A DNA stretch of 64,000 nucleotides from Geosiphon pyriformis. Taxonomy: Eukaryota; Glomeromycota; Glomeromycetes; Archaeosporales; Geosiphonaceae. Of the stretch, positions 23,501 to 35,186 are shown piece after piece. Position numbers and translations under genes: made by a program. The stretch's first letter is position 1. Every line of letters begins with the position of its first letter. The stretch is taken from positions 441,538 through 505,537 of the forward strand of contig JAAOMT010000128.1 of NCBI GenBank assembly GCA_016748015.1, given 5' to 3'. The notes beneath the pieces are model-generated. The model had not been told where the DNA came from, did not search any database, and was given only the letters and a program-made list of their open reading frames with translations.

Positions 23501-24850
23501 ATTAATGATTCAGAATTGTTTCTAGAATTATAGTGTTTCAAACAATCTCCATGTGCAACTTTTGCTAGGATTTTGTTATCAAGTCTTAGCTTGTATGATC
23601 CGTTGCCTAGGACTTCATGGATAAAAAATGGTCCATCCCATTTATTTTCAAATTTTCCACTTCATTGTTTTTCAGCTTTAGTTCTGTGTAAGAAAACTTT
23701 GTTTCCAATTTTAAATTTATTGGTAACTGGAGACAGTTTGTCGTTATGCCATTCTTTTTGTTGAGCTTGGAAGTGTTTAATATGGGTGGCTGCTATTTGT
23801 CATTTTTCTTCTAACATGCTAAGCAGAGTATAGGCTCTTTGTTATAGTGTTTCCTGAAAGTTGTCTTTATCAATTGGTTATACTGGGTATGTTTCTATTA
23901 TGAAACTAATTGGTAACGTTGCTGTCCTTCCATAAGTTAAATCAAATGGTGTGTGTTTTGTGGTATCTTGTTTTAGTGTTTTATATGCTAGTAACACTGA
24001 TAGAATAAAGAGATCCCATTTTTGCTCAAAATTAGTTGAGACTTTGGCTAATGATTCACACAATGTTCTGTTAAAACGTTCTACAAGTTCATTTGTTTGT
24101 GGATGGTAGGACGAAAATAATGGTCTCTTGACATTAAATTGTTCATAAATTTTCTGGATTAAATTGTTCATGAAATGTGTTCCTTAATCAGATAAAAGTT
24201 TTATTGAGCATCCATGTCTACAAATAATGTCTTTGTAGATGAAGTTTGCTACTAATTTTGCATCTGCTTATTGAATGGCTCTCGCTTTGGGCCATTTGGT
24301 GAGATAGTTTATCACTACTGCAATATAACAGTTTCCTTGGTTTGTGATAAGTAGTGGTTTGACTAAATTAATACCAATTCAGTCAAAAGACTGTTCAACT
24401 TTGATTGGATTTAAAGGTTCTGTAGAGCGAGTTCCTTCTCTTCTTTGACAACTATCACAAGACTTAACGTATTCATGAATGTCTTTTCTTATTCAAGGCC
24501 AGAAGTAATATTCTAGTGTTTTTTGGGTGGTGCTGTCTTTTCTTAGGTGTGCTAATGAAGGGTCTAAGTACATATTATATAAAATGGTTTCTTTTTTATG
24601 TTCTTGTATTAATCTGAGTGGATTGTCTGGGTTTCTGAAGTTTCGATAATAAATTATGTTGTTGTGTAAAAGGTATTGTTTGGCTTGTTGTTGTAACCGA
24701 TGTTTTTTATCTGGGAACCAATCTGTTAGGATTGTTAATGTCTCCAAATATTGTTTAAGATTGTTGTAATTTTCGGGGTTCATTGTTTATTGTTTTGTGG
24801 TTAATTCAAATGGGTGTTGGTTTTGTATTCTAATCTTGTCTCATTTTTGA
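23501..24850 (-). pseudogene. pol: C integrase
   Basis: Minus strand from about 24783: HRLQQQAKQYLLHNNIIYYRNF, the zinc region (LAHLRKDSTTQKTLEYYFWP, then CDSCQRR-type residues near 24440), catalytic core and SSYHPQTNELVERFNRTLCES (24040-24110, catalytic Glu kept). The C-terminal module KWDGPFFIHEVLGNGSYKL near 23610-23660 is a clear GPY/F module. Stops occur near 24188, 23878 and elsewhere. Transfers element cDNA into the host genome when functional; this copy is not. Confidence 0.88.
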
Positions 24851-26590
24851 GAGACAATCAATGTTGGTGTGGAGTTTTCCTGGTTTGTGGTGTACAATGT
24901 ATCAGTAGTTGGCTAAAAATCCTGTCCATCAGGTTTGTTTTGTATTTAGCTGAGTGTTTTTGTTCTGAAGCCATTTAAGTCCAATATTATCAGTAATAAT
25001 ATTGAATTCTTTGGGTCTAAGGTAAAGATTGAAGTGGTGTAGGGCCCAAATTACTGCTGCAGTTTCTAATTCTGTTGCAGGGTAGTTTTTTTCAGCTGGT
25101 TTCAATGTTCTGCTAGCATAAGCAATTACTCATTTATTTCCATTGTCATCTAACTGTAATAGGATGGCACCAAAGGCAGTATAAAAGGCATCTGTTGCTA
25201 ACCGGAATCGGTTGCTGAAATCTGGGTAGGCAAGAATTGAAGCTGTTGTTAGTTTTTCTTTGAGGATTTCAAATGCATTTTGGTGTTTAGCAGTCTATTT
25301 GTATTTGATGTTTTTGGTGGTAAGCTGGTTGAGAGGTTTTGCAATTTCTGAAAATTTTTTGATAAATTTCCAATAGTAGGAGGCTAATCTTATAAATTCT
25401 CTTAGTTCCATAGTGTTTTGAGGAGTTTTGAAATTTTTGACAGTGCTGATTTTTCCAGGGTCCAGTTTGATTCTATCTTTACTAACAATATGACCAAGGA
25501 AGGCCAAGCTTGTTTTTCCAAAGTAGCATTTTTTGATGTTGAGTTTCAGTCCTGTTTTTCGTAATCATTGAAAAACTTCTTGCAGATGTTTTAAGTGTAA
25601 TTTGAATGATGGAGAATAAACATCAGTATCATCAAGATAAATGACTACTGACTTCCAAAAGAGTCCTTTGTACACAATATCCATTAATCTCTGAAATGTT
25701 GCTGGTGCATTGCATAATCCAAAAGGCATTACATTGAATTCATAATTTTCTTCTTGGGTTGTGAAGGCTGTTTTGGGACAATTTTTGAAGTCCATGGCAA
25801 CTTGCCAGTATTCGCTTTCTAGATCTAGTGTTGAAAAGTATTTGGCCTTTCCAAGGACATCCAACATATCATCAATTCGGGGAAGGGGATAGGCATCTTC
25901 AATTGTGACACTGTTGAGTTGTCAATAATCAACACAAAATCATATCTTTCTATTTTTTTTTAACTAAGACCACAGATAAGGCCTATGGACTCATTGATGG
26001 TTGAATAAGCCCATTGTTGAGCATCTGTTGTACTTCTTTGTGAATAAATTGGTGAATTTCTAGAGCAATTCAGTAGACTTGCTGTCGCCTTGGTTTGGCA
26101 TCTCCTGTATAGATTTGGTGTTGAACCAAATCAGTTCTTCCTAAGTCATTGTTGTTTTCAGCAAAGATATCAGCAAATTCTGCAATTAGCTCTTTGAGCT
26201 GGTTCTGTTGTTGTGGTTCAAGTTGTCTCATGTTGATTCGAAATAGTTTTTCTATAACAACATAGTAGTTTTTAGAGCTGGGTTTTGGGTTGATTTTTGG
26301 TAGTGAATGTCCAATAATTTCAGAGAAATCGAGGACTGTTTGGGGTAATTCTTGTTGAAAGATATTACTGTGAATAACTTTAATTTCTAAGTTATTTAAT
26401 AAAACTATGGGGTAATTATTGGGGTTGTAAAAAGTAACTCAGATTTTCTTTGTTCCTTCTGGAATATAAATGTTTGGGATCGAGATATTATGTTTCAAGC
26501 AGATTTGTTTGTTGGACTCAAAAATTTGTTGTATGGTTGTTGGCTTTTCACAAGTATAAATTTCAGGATGTTCTCTAAAGGGTGAAATAG
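24851..26590 (-). pseudogene. pol: C reverse transcriptase and RNase H
   Basis: RT on the minus strand: a VDYQ-type box near 25930, YPLPRIDDMLDVLGKAKYFS (25840-25890), SEYWQVAMDF (25800), VMPFGLCNAPATF (25710) and the intact active site YLDDTDVYS (25620-25650). FLGHIVSKDRIKLDP lies near 25480. RNase H (25270-24860) keeps AFGAILLQLDDN-type and AYASRTLKPAEKNY-type motifs. Only a few stops and frame changes interrupt it, so it is the best B/C-type RT in the window. Confidence 0.88.
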
Positions 26591-26599
26591 TAATTGGTT

Positions 26600-27203
26600 G
26601 TGGAAGTCATAGAATCTGGTGAGATTTACTTTGTTTATTAAGAGCTATGTTTACTGGAACTGTGAATCGTCCAGTTGAACCAAAACCATTGGTTTCTTTT
26701 CTACTTTTTCCCAATTGTTCTCTTTGACTGATTAATTGTAAACCTGAAATGTTGATTAAGAGTAAATAAATAGCTTGAGCAATTTTTTCAGCATGTTCAA
26801 TCTGAAAAGATTTATCAGTTTCATTTTGTAACATGATTGTAATGTTTCCTGTATATCTAGCATCTATAATTCCTCCTCTAACATTGATTCTTTTGCTTGC
26901 CAATGATGATCATAAAGCGATTTGGATTATTGTTCTTGGTGGGATTTTAAGGGCAATTTTGAGGTTGATTTTTGTGAGCAATTTGGGTTTGAGAGTAAGA
27001 GTATCTTTTCCTGGATATCTTAGATCATATCCAACATCAATTTCATGGGCTTTTTCCAGTTTTATTCCTTGTTTATTGTTGTTGAAGTATTTGAGTTGTG
27101 AAGCAGGCTGATTTTCGATAAGATAGATAGATGTTGTTTCAATTTTTTCTGTTGCTTCAGGTTCTCCGAATTCAATTTTGTATTCATCATTTTTGCTGGG
27201 CAA
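26600..27203 (-). pseudogene. C dUTPase domain inside pol
   Basis: All five motifs of trimeric dUTPases are recognisable: motif 1 DVGYDLRYPG (about 27035), motif 2 SSLASK (about 26900; its Arg codon CGA is now TGA, the only stop in the domain), motif 3 GGIIDARYTGNI (about 26870) with the catalytic Asp, motif 4 AEKIAQAIY (about 26790) and motif 5 NGFGSTGR (about 26690). The length, about 140 residues from motif 1 to 5, fits the family. It lies between the Cys-rich module and RT, the same place as in B1 and B2. Apart from the one stop it looks well preserved, so the ancestral element probably made an active enzyme. Confidence 0.87.
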
Positions 27204-28000
27204 GGAAATGCTAAGAGCATAGCATTCAGAACACTATTGTTTATCACAAGACATTGTGCATTCCTCACATAATTTAATGTTCATTTGTTCTAGTCATTGA
27301 GCTTGAGCTTCTTTAGTTGGGTAAGTGTGACTTGCAATTTGATGGTACACTTCTATTTCATCTTTATAATCGAATCCAGCTAATTTCAAGGTATATTCAA
27401 TATATTCAGCTTCTTTTATTTGAAAAACATCTTCTTTGGTTCCTCTGTTAATTAAGATCATGGCAAGTTTGTAGATTATTTTGGCATTATAGGGGTAGTA
27501 ATAAAGTTTGTTGAGAGTGCTGTTGTAAGTGGTATTGAAAGATGTTTCACATTTTACCTTTTCTACAATAGAAAGAGCATATTGACAAGTTTAATCACAG
27601 ATTCCTCCTCTAAAGGTAATGTCAATCTAATCACATTCGTCAGAAAGCTGCTTTCCACAAGTAAAACAGGGTGTTCCATCCTATTTTCCACTTCTTTTAA
27701 TCAAGTGGCCTTATCATTCTTGATGGCAGGCTTTGCAAAAGTAACAAGTATGACTTCTATATTTTTTTTCTGGCAAGATGCAGACTCCCATTGAAGAGAG
27801 TTTCTTGTAGCAGTCCTTGCATTTGAGTGGAATGTAAGGGTGTTGTTTCTTTGGTTCTGGTTTAGAATATGGAATGTCCCATCTAGGGGTTTTTGGTTCC
27901 TCTGGATATGAGTTTGTTGCAAAATACATTTGTTCAGTTTCTTCAGCCCAGTTAAATGTTGATTCAAGTGCCATAAATGTTTCAACTACAGGCTTTTCTT
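27204..28000 (-). pseudogene. C Cys-rich module between protease and dUTPase
   Basis: Minus strand 27990-27700 reads an aromatic leader, then KCKDCYKKL, GVC, HTCYFCKAC (near 27845-27715), then CFTCGKQLSDEC and ICD-TCQYA in continuing frame. A second cluster just before dUTPase reads LCEECTMSCDKQ and CSECYAL (near 27240-27290). Ten or more cysteines in CxxC pairs suggest at least two zinc-binding units. B1 and B2 keep the same spacing with some Cys changed to Tyr. No named domain recognised. Confidence 0.7.
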
Positions 28001-28085
28001 CCTCCTCTTCAAATTTGAAGACAGGGGCTTTTTCTGATTGTTTGTTGAATGTACCACAAGTAGCAGGTACTTGGGCATGTTGTCC

Positions 28086-28560
28086 TTAATAAGAGAGTTG
28101 TAATTCTTGGGTTTCCCAGTCTAATTTTGCATTGGCTTTTTGGAGCCAATCATTTCTAACAAGGGCTTGATACTGGGGCACATCCATTACAAGAACTTTG
28201 ACTGAAATGGTAATTCCATCAAGAGTGAATGGAAAATTGTCAATTTCTCTTACTGGAGTCTTTTTTATGCCATTGGCAGTGATGATTACTGTCTGAGCTG
28301 GTCGGTCAACATTTCTTTTTAACTGTTGCATCAACTGGTAGGTGATGATGATTCTGGTGGATCCACTGTCTAGAATTAAACAAATTGCCTTTCCTTTGAC
28401 TTCTGCTTCAGTGTACATAGCAGTAATTGCTTTTTGTTCATTGGCGGCTGCATTGCTAAGCAGAAATGGTGACTTATTTGCTTTGAACTCAAAAGAGAAT
28501 ATATCTGAAAGGTTGGTGTTTTCAGCAATTCTGGCTGGTGGGATTGTGGTAAGAGTATAG
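28086..28560 (-). pseudogene. pol: C aspartic protease
   Basis: Open 28086-28418 on the minus strand. The active-site loop LILDSGSTRIIITYQ (about 28340-28385) keeps D-S-G. It continues VIITANGIKKTPVREIDNFPF and VPQYQALVRNDWLQKANAKLDW, matching the protease of B copies. Length about 110-130 residues, usual for a retropepsin. The upstream part (ARIAENTNLSDIFSFEF) is the shared leader between gag and protease. Confidence 0.88.
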
Positions 28561-30455
28561 GAAGAGTTTTGTTGTTATGCTGCAGCTCTACCTTTCAAGA
28601 GTGCAGTATGGTGAAAATCCTGTTCTTCAAGTATTATAAGATAGCTAGATTGAGTATGATAATAGGTAGATCTTGGTTGAGCTGGATTTTGGAAAACTAA
28701 TTGGTTATTTGGGTTGATTCTGTTGTTGTTTGTTGCAAATTGGTTTTGTGGTGCAAATTGGTTTTGTTGAACCAATCTTCAAGCAGATACTTGGTAATGT
28801 TGAATGAGTTGTCGATACTGTTGTTGCATTGGCTGTGGAGCAGTTTGATAGTAGTTGGTTTGATATTGCGGTCTTGGTGGATAGTAAGCTGGTGATAGTG
28901 GTGGTTGGTAATAAGATTGTTGTGGCAAAGGGTAACATTGATTACTTCTGTTTTGTTGGTCTCATTGTAGCTTTTTGCAATCTTTTTTCCAGTGGCCTGG
29001 GATTCCACAATAATGGCAATTCTGAGGCTGGTTATTAGAGGATGATGCAAAATTGTTTTGATTTCATCTTTGGGATGGTTGATATCTTTGGGGTTGCTGT
29101 TGTTGTTGGTTGGTGAAATAGTTTTCGACTTTCTTTGTGAGTTGGTCAATTTTCTTCTCAGCTGCTGAGCTGGTTTCTCCAATGGCTAAGTTCACAAGTT
29201 TTGTACAATTGGCTTCTTCCATGGCCATTTCATATCTCTTTGCATGTTGAATGGCAGAGTTTAAATCTTTTGGGGCATGTGGGCGAACTTTTTTAATCAG
29301 TTTATCCTTTAAACCAGCGATAAATTGATCTAAGATTTGAGCATCAGAATAATAATCATTAATTTCAAGTTGGCGAATTCATCTGAGAAGTTTGTTGAAT
29401 TTCCCAATATAAGTCATGACAGATTTGAAGGATTCTTGTTTGATATTGCAAAAATGATTTTGAAGTGTGATTGAGGTGTTGTTATCGGTAAATTGTTCTA
29501 AGAAGACAGTTTTGAAAGCTGTCCAGTTATTAAAAGAGGTGGTCAAGTTTTCAAACCATTTGCCTGCTGTTCCTTTGAGAAAGTAGAGAATTGTTCTTAA
29601 CATTTTGGCAGCATTTCATCCATTTGCATCTCCAGCTTTAGTAACTTGGTCAAGCCATTCTTGGGGACTGGTCTCAATGTCTTCTCCATTAAATTTAGGG
29701 ATTTTTGCGATATATGCTGTCATTTCATCTTCTTTATTTTCATTGTCTATTGATTCTTTTTCAGATATTTTAGAGTCATTTTTTTCGTTCACTGCTGTCT
29801 CAGAATGTTCACTTTGATTTTCAGCTAGAAAGTCAAGAAGATTGGAACTAGTTTGAAGAGGTTCTTGTTGTCTGGTGGGACTTCTGGGTGATATAAAATC
29901 TTCTGGTCTTGTAAATCAATTTAAGGGTGAATTAGGTGTTTGTGCTTGTGCAAGTGAAGCTGGAAAAGGTGTGATAATAAGTGGAAGTTTTGAACTGGTT
30001 CCTTGTTTAGATGTTTGTAAGTGTTTGGCAGTTGTTTTTGGTAGTATTGGTGTATTTGGGGTGGTTTTTGAGTATTGCTTCAATTTTTGTTTGCCTTTGT
30101 TGCTTGTTTTTGTCTCTAATTCAAAATCAATAGAGTATTGAAACTGCACTGGATATGTTTCTTCACAGTACTTGATAATGTTAAAATTAAGTTTTTGAAA
30201 GTAAATGACAAGTGTTTTACTGTTAAAGCCTTCAGTTCTCAACTGTAAATAGTGCACTAAATTATTGTAAAGGTTGCTTTTAACTACTGAGATGTTGTAA
30301 TTTCCAAAAAGATAATTGTTAATACAGTTTTTAATGTATTGGTATACTGATGTCTTGATAACTTCAATTCCGTCTGGAATGTTGAATTTTTGCTTGCAGT
30401 TGGTGTAAATTGACTGGTAATACTTTAGAGTTGTTGTATCTGGTGTGGTCGCCAT
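28561..30455 (-). pseudogene. gag: C gag
   Basis: Starts at an ATG (MATTPDTTTLKYYQ, 30455), unlike the GTG of family B. The first 179 codons are open. The Gag core (WLDQVTKAGDANG, ILYFLKGTAGKWFENL, AFKTVFLEQFTDNNTS, VMTYIGKFNKLLR) lies at 29690-29370. The zinc knuckle CHYCGIPGHWKKDC is intact at about 28979-29020. A Gln/Tyr/Pro-rich tail follows. A handful of stops (near 29916, 29378 and 28970) break it. Confidence 0.9.
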
Positions 30456-30500
30456 TTTGAAGTTGTTTTTGCTGTATTGTTTCTGTGGGAGAGCACCAAA

Positions 30501-31472
30501 TGTTACCAGAGATTTTTGGTCTTTTCTTAGCTCTTGTATGTTTGTTGTAATGCTGTTAATTCATGACTATAGAAAGTGTTTGAACCTCCAATAACTGAAT
30601 TTATCCTCAAATTATCTCCTATAATTTGAACTGCTGGACTTATAAGTGGAATGGCCAATTCCATGTCAGTTACTTTGTATAGTTACATTGTAGTAAACAT
30701 TAATTCTTTCCCAGGAATTGCTCGTCTGAAAGCTCACTAAAAATGTGTAGTTACTTTGCTGTGAAAGTCAACTTTTCTACAGGAATCTTGTCTATAGGCT
30801 ACCCTAATGATTGTAATAAGAAAAGAAAGGAAAAATAAAAGAAATGTAAAAGAAATAAGATTTTATTAAGAGAAACGTTTTCTATCCAGGTCTGGAATCA
30901 CTAACAGTTTACTGAAATTGGTAGCTAATTAATTTCAAAATATTAGTTGGGTTTTGAATTTTCCAAGTGTAATAATTAAAGAATTTGGTTTTTCAAATTA
31001 TTTGATATTTATTTCTTTTTGTGTGTATAGAAATGGTTCTAAAAGATAAATCTAAAGTAAGATATCTTTTCTTGAAGAAAGAAGCTCTTTTTTTATACAA
31101 CTTGTTATAACACTATTCTATGAACTTGAACTTTGCTCTTTTCTATAATTTTGCTGAACTGAAGATACATTTCGGCAAACTACAAGTTATTTCTGCAAAC
31201 TATTAGATATTTCAGTGAACTATCAATTATTTCGGCAAATTTCTACAAATTTTGGCAAACTTTTGAATGTTACATATTTCGGAGTATTGCATGATTGATC
31301 ATTGCACTTAGATTACATTTGTGTTATGTACAAATTGGGTTATTAATTAAATAATAATTTCAGACATTTTGCTAATGTAATAAGTGATAATTTGAAACAA
31401 TAATATGCTAATTAATAATAAAAATAAAGATAATTTCATGCTAAATAATATTTCTAATTTTATCTGATAACA
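30501..31472 (-). repeat. C 5' LTR
   Basis: Partner of 21642-22588, beginning TGTTACCAGAG and ending GATAACA in window orientation, so it keeps canonical ends. Primer-binding site on the minus strand immediately inside (TTTGGTGCTCTCCC, 30487-30500). Repeats of a TTTCGGCAAAC-like unit occur near 31170-31255. Confidence 0.92.
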
Positions 31473-32800
31473 CCATCAAAGTTCTTGTGATGAAAACCAC
31501 TTAGTATTAGGCACTTATTGGCAATAACTGGCTGTCTAAAACTAATATAATACTTAATTGGAATATACAAGAGCTCCAACTAAGTCAGAACAGTCAACAC
31601 ATATGTGTACCAGTCATGTGTGGCCATTTCAAACCTATTATCACGCCATCAGCACCTCTTATTAAGTTCGACAACAAAAAAAAATCTGTCTACGAAGCTT
31701 ACCAAGTTTTATGGACTGATAAAGACCACAACAAGTTACCACCAATACTTTCTTGAAATGACAATGGAAAAAGAAAGAAAAAAGAACTTACCTGGAATTC
31801 AAACCAAGTCTGGAAAACTGACAATAACCAGAAAAACTTAATAAATTAGGAGGGAAAAAAAAGCAATAAGAAAAAAAGAAAAGAGAAGGAAGAAAAAACA
31901 ACACTTACCAGCACCACCTCTTATAACTTCTACACCTATACTATACCACAACAATCCATCTATTGCTGACCAAAGCTCATATGCATCAATTGTGATAAGA
32001 AATTGTTATCAATGAGTGCATATTATAGTGACAACAAGGAATACTCCATAACAACCAAGTTTTATTGTCACCCATACATCTTAGAACAGTTTGAATAACC
32101 AAAATGACAAGAAAAATAGGACAACAAACCATGTTTGGCTTGTGGTGAAACACTGTTAAATAAGGGAATATGGAATGACATTCTTGGGTGAAGAAGAACA
32201 TATAACAAATTATGTCAATACACAATTCTAATCAGTAACTGGATAAGAAAAGGGACTCTTATAGAAGCCACCTAAAGAAGAGCAGTAAAATATCTGGACA
32301 GTTGTCCACATGATAATGACAAAATATGGTGAATAGCACTTGCCAAAATTGAAGGCATGTTACCAAAGGAAATTAGAATAATAAAAAATAACCCTTCAAA
32401 ACTCATAGAACTTAACTGGAACTCAGAACCAGTTATAAATCTCCTGAATCCAGAACAATTCCATAAACATTATCAAGAATTAGCACCCATTAGAAAAAAA
32501 CAAAAGCAACAGTTGGAAAAAATAAACACAAGACTATGTGATCACTGTTTAATCTTATATGACTTTCAGTATTATAATGAGTGTAATCTTATTTACAATC
32601 TACTACCACACATGATCTACACGATCTCAGAAAAGGAAGAACCAATCAGCAGCTGCGCATCAGAATTGAAATCAATGTTTAATCTTGATTCAAACTCTGA
32701 CAATAATGATAACAAGAACAATGGTTCTAATTTCACTCAATATGGCAATGAAAATAACAATATTTTGGACTCCAATTCAAATCTCAAAACATACATTGCA
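31473..32800 (+). pseudogene. pol: B2 protease end and Cys-rich module
   Basis: Resumes after element C. 31473-31600 finishes the protease (KVLVMKTT, then LNWNIQELQLSQNSQH-type residues). A Lys-rich spacer follows (31670-31900). The Cys-rich module (31985-32640) reads CINCDKK, then Cys-to-Tyr changes, FYCHP, CLACGETL and finally CDHCLILYDFQYYNECNLIYN. An open frame of 159 codons (32357-32836) covers the part just before dUTPase. Compared with C, several cysteines are Tyr, as expected from TGT-to-TAT changes. Confidence 0.72.
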
Positions 32801-33400
32801 CTCCCTGATCTTACCAAGGAGCAGAAACTGAAATAGTTTAGCAATAATGATAAAGGTATTATGCCAGAATACACACATAATACTGATATAAAGTTTAATT
32901 TGAGATATCCAAGAAAAAACACCATTAAATTAGAACTTTATTTGTGTATCTGTATTGATCTTAAAATAGCATTAGAAATCTCAGCAACAACAATGATTCA
33001 ACTAGCATCCAGGAGTAGCTTAGCAAAAAAAAGAATCAACATTAGAGAAGGAATAATTGATGCAAGATATATAGGAAATATCATTGCTATGCTACAAAAT
33101 GATTCAAAAAAGGCCTATATATAGAACCAAACAAAAAGATAGCACAAGCAATATTCCTGCCTTTAATTAAAATAGCTTAACTAGTATCAATGGGAAACAG
33201 GGAAGAATTAAGAATTACAGCTAAAGGGATACTGGAATTTGGATTAACAGATAGAATAGGAGTACTAATTAATATAGCAGAAGAAAAAATTATTAACAAG
33301 AGAGAAATTATCTCCACCTATCAATCAATTTCTATTCCACTATATGACCAGTACATGCTAGTTATAAAAAAGAAAGTAAAAGATCAGGTTCAGATTTTTA
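32801..33400 (+). pseudogene. B2 dUTPase-like domain
   Basis: Same position as in B1. Motif 1 is degraded (IKFNLRYPR, about 32886), motif 2 is SRSSLAKK (about 33008), motif 3 GIIDARYIGNI (about 33050) keeps the catalytic Asp, motif 4 reads NKKIAQAI (about 33132, after a frame change), and motif 5 is EFGLTDR (about 33235). Loss of the Asp and Tyr of motif 1 and of GFGSTG implies it is inactive. Confidence 0.75.
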
Positions 33401-34448
33401 AAACAGAAGCAACACTTTGTGAATCAGAAGAGATTAAATTAGTCAATCTACACATACTAGCCAAAAACCACAATCACATTAAAATTCCCATTTACAACAA
33501 TATGGAAAACATCATCAAGATATTAGAAAGAACTACTATGGAATATTTAACCACTGAAATTGAAAACCAACTGCCAAACACCATTCCAGATTTTCCACAA
33601 CTGTGTAGATATGTAGATATTACATCTCAAACAATATACAAACAAGAAGAATGTTATTTGCTCCAACCAGAACAATTGGAACAGATGAACTTAGAAAATC
33701 TAGACTCACTACAACGTATGTAGCTCAAGTTGTTACTCAACAACTTCAATAATATCTTTGTTAGTGAAAATGAATTTGGCAGAACTGACATAATCCAGCA
33801 TCAAATCAAGACTGAAGATGCAATGCCAATTAAACAAAGAGCATACTAAGTACTACTAGCCAGTCATAAGATTATTCATTAAGAAATCAATCAGATGCTT
33901 GACAATGGGCTAATTCAGCTATCAATGAGCCTATGGTTATCATCAGTGGTATTAGTTCAGAAAAAAAATAAGAAAATTTGCTTTTGTGTGGATTACTAGA
34001 AACTGAATGGAGTAACTAAAAGAGATAACTACTCAACACCAAAGATCCAAGAACTGTTTGATGCTTTTGGAGGAAAGAAATAGTTCTCAACTTTGGATTT
34101 AGATAGTGGTTATTGGCAAGTAGCCATGAGACTAGAAGACAAAAAAAAAACAGCTTTTACAACATGAGAAGGAAATTTTGAATTTGAGATTATGCTATTT
34201 GGCTTAATGAATGCTTCAGTTATATTTTAATGACTTATGAAAATTGTTTATATCAGACTGCTATGGAAATCAGTAGTTGTATACTTGGATAACACTAATG
34301 TATTCTCCAAAATATTCGATAATCATCTGTATCATTTCTAACAAGTATTTGAAAAACTCAGACAAGCAGAATTGAAATTAAATACCAACAAATACTTCTT
34401 TGGCAAAACAGAACTTAAGTTTTTAGGACATGTTGTGAGCAAAGATGG
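33401..34448 (+). pseudogene. pol: B2 reverse transcriptase, first part (resumes at 42198)
   Basis: RT motifs: IKQRAY (33830), CFCVDY (about 33980), SGYWQVAM (34110), MNASVIF after LFGL (34200) and the active-site box YLDNTNVFS (about 34285), again with Asn for the second Asp. The frame is cut by A2 after GHVVSKDG; ATGG at 34445-34448 and 42198-42201 is the target duplication. Stops at 33721, 33848, 33881, 34080 and 34338 inactivate it. Confidence 0.87.
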
Positions 34449-35186
34449 TGTTATGGGTTGGAGTAACAAGCTAACAGATAGCAAGGGAGAACAGTATTGT
34501 ATGGTGATGGAAATAAACAAAGAAGGAATTACAATAAGAAAGTGAATTGAATAAGTAGGAATTCAATGTGCATAATCAGTCTCATAAAAATCACAGTCAC
34601 TAATCTTTTCTTAAATCTGAAGGTAGAGGAATAGTCTATGATTGTCAACAAGATAACACCACTGCTATTATTCTATGCCTCAACTCAGCGATTCTTAGAA
34701 TCAATAACAGGTATCGTTGTACTTTTCAATCGTTTCTTTATTCAATGAATTACAAGAGCAAGCCAATTGCTTCTCAGGCTAATTCTAACAAATACAAATC
34801 AAGAAGGGAAAAAAATAAGATATGTGAATGCCAACAAGTAGATACTTGAAGGTAAGGAAAGGGGAATAAGCAATTATGAGAGGAAGTAATTAATATTGTT
34901 TATTTCGTTACTTTGATCATGTCTTTCTACAGCTAAGAGAATCATCACTTATATAGCTATCTAAAGTGGTCAATGACCAGGTCAACAATCAGATCAATGA
35001 TCAGGTCAACAATCAGGTCAATGATTAGGTCATTAATCAGGTCAATGATCAGGTCAATAATCAGGCCAACGGTCAGGTCATTGATCAGGTCAACAATCAC
35101 TATCTAAAAATAGGGTGGCTAATTATATGACATCAGTGGCTAATACATGTGATAATTAATAAAAACTATGTGTTTCAACCATAACA
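34449..35186 (-). repeat. A2 3' LTR with eleven 12-bp repeats
   Basis: Window ends TGTTATGGG and CATAACA. The U3 minisatellite occupies 34969-35100, exactly eleven 12-bp units of the type GTCAATGATCAG. The polypurine tract on the minus strand (GAGAGGATGA) abuts at 35187. 738 bp long. Confidence 0.93.

Larger units (their letters stand above)
21642..31472 (-). mobile_element. Ty3/gypsy element C (family C), complete, moderately decayed
   Basis: Minus-strand element with LTRs at 30501-31472 (5') and 21642-22588 (3'), inserted into the protease of B2 with a CCAT duplication. Order in its own direction: gag, protease, Cys-rich module, dUTPase, RT, RNase H, integrase, extension. LTRs look close to identical apart from scattered transitions and one indel of about 25 bp. 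Each coding module is open over long stretches, so C is younger than B2, which it interrupts. Confidence 0.92.

Noticed and set aside
28697-29182. 161-codon and other open frames overlapping the C gag knuckle region
   Set aside because: They are alternative frames of the Gln/Tyr-rich gag tail, low in complexity and without domains.
34969-35100. Regular 12-bp repeats resembling a small CRISPR-like array
   Set aside because: Units are back to back with no spacers, lie in an LTR U3, and the organism is a fungus. It is a minisatellite.
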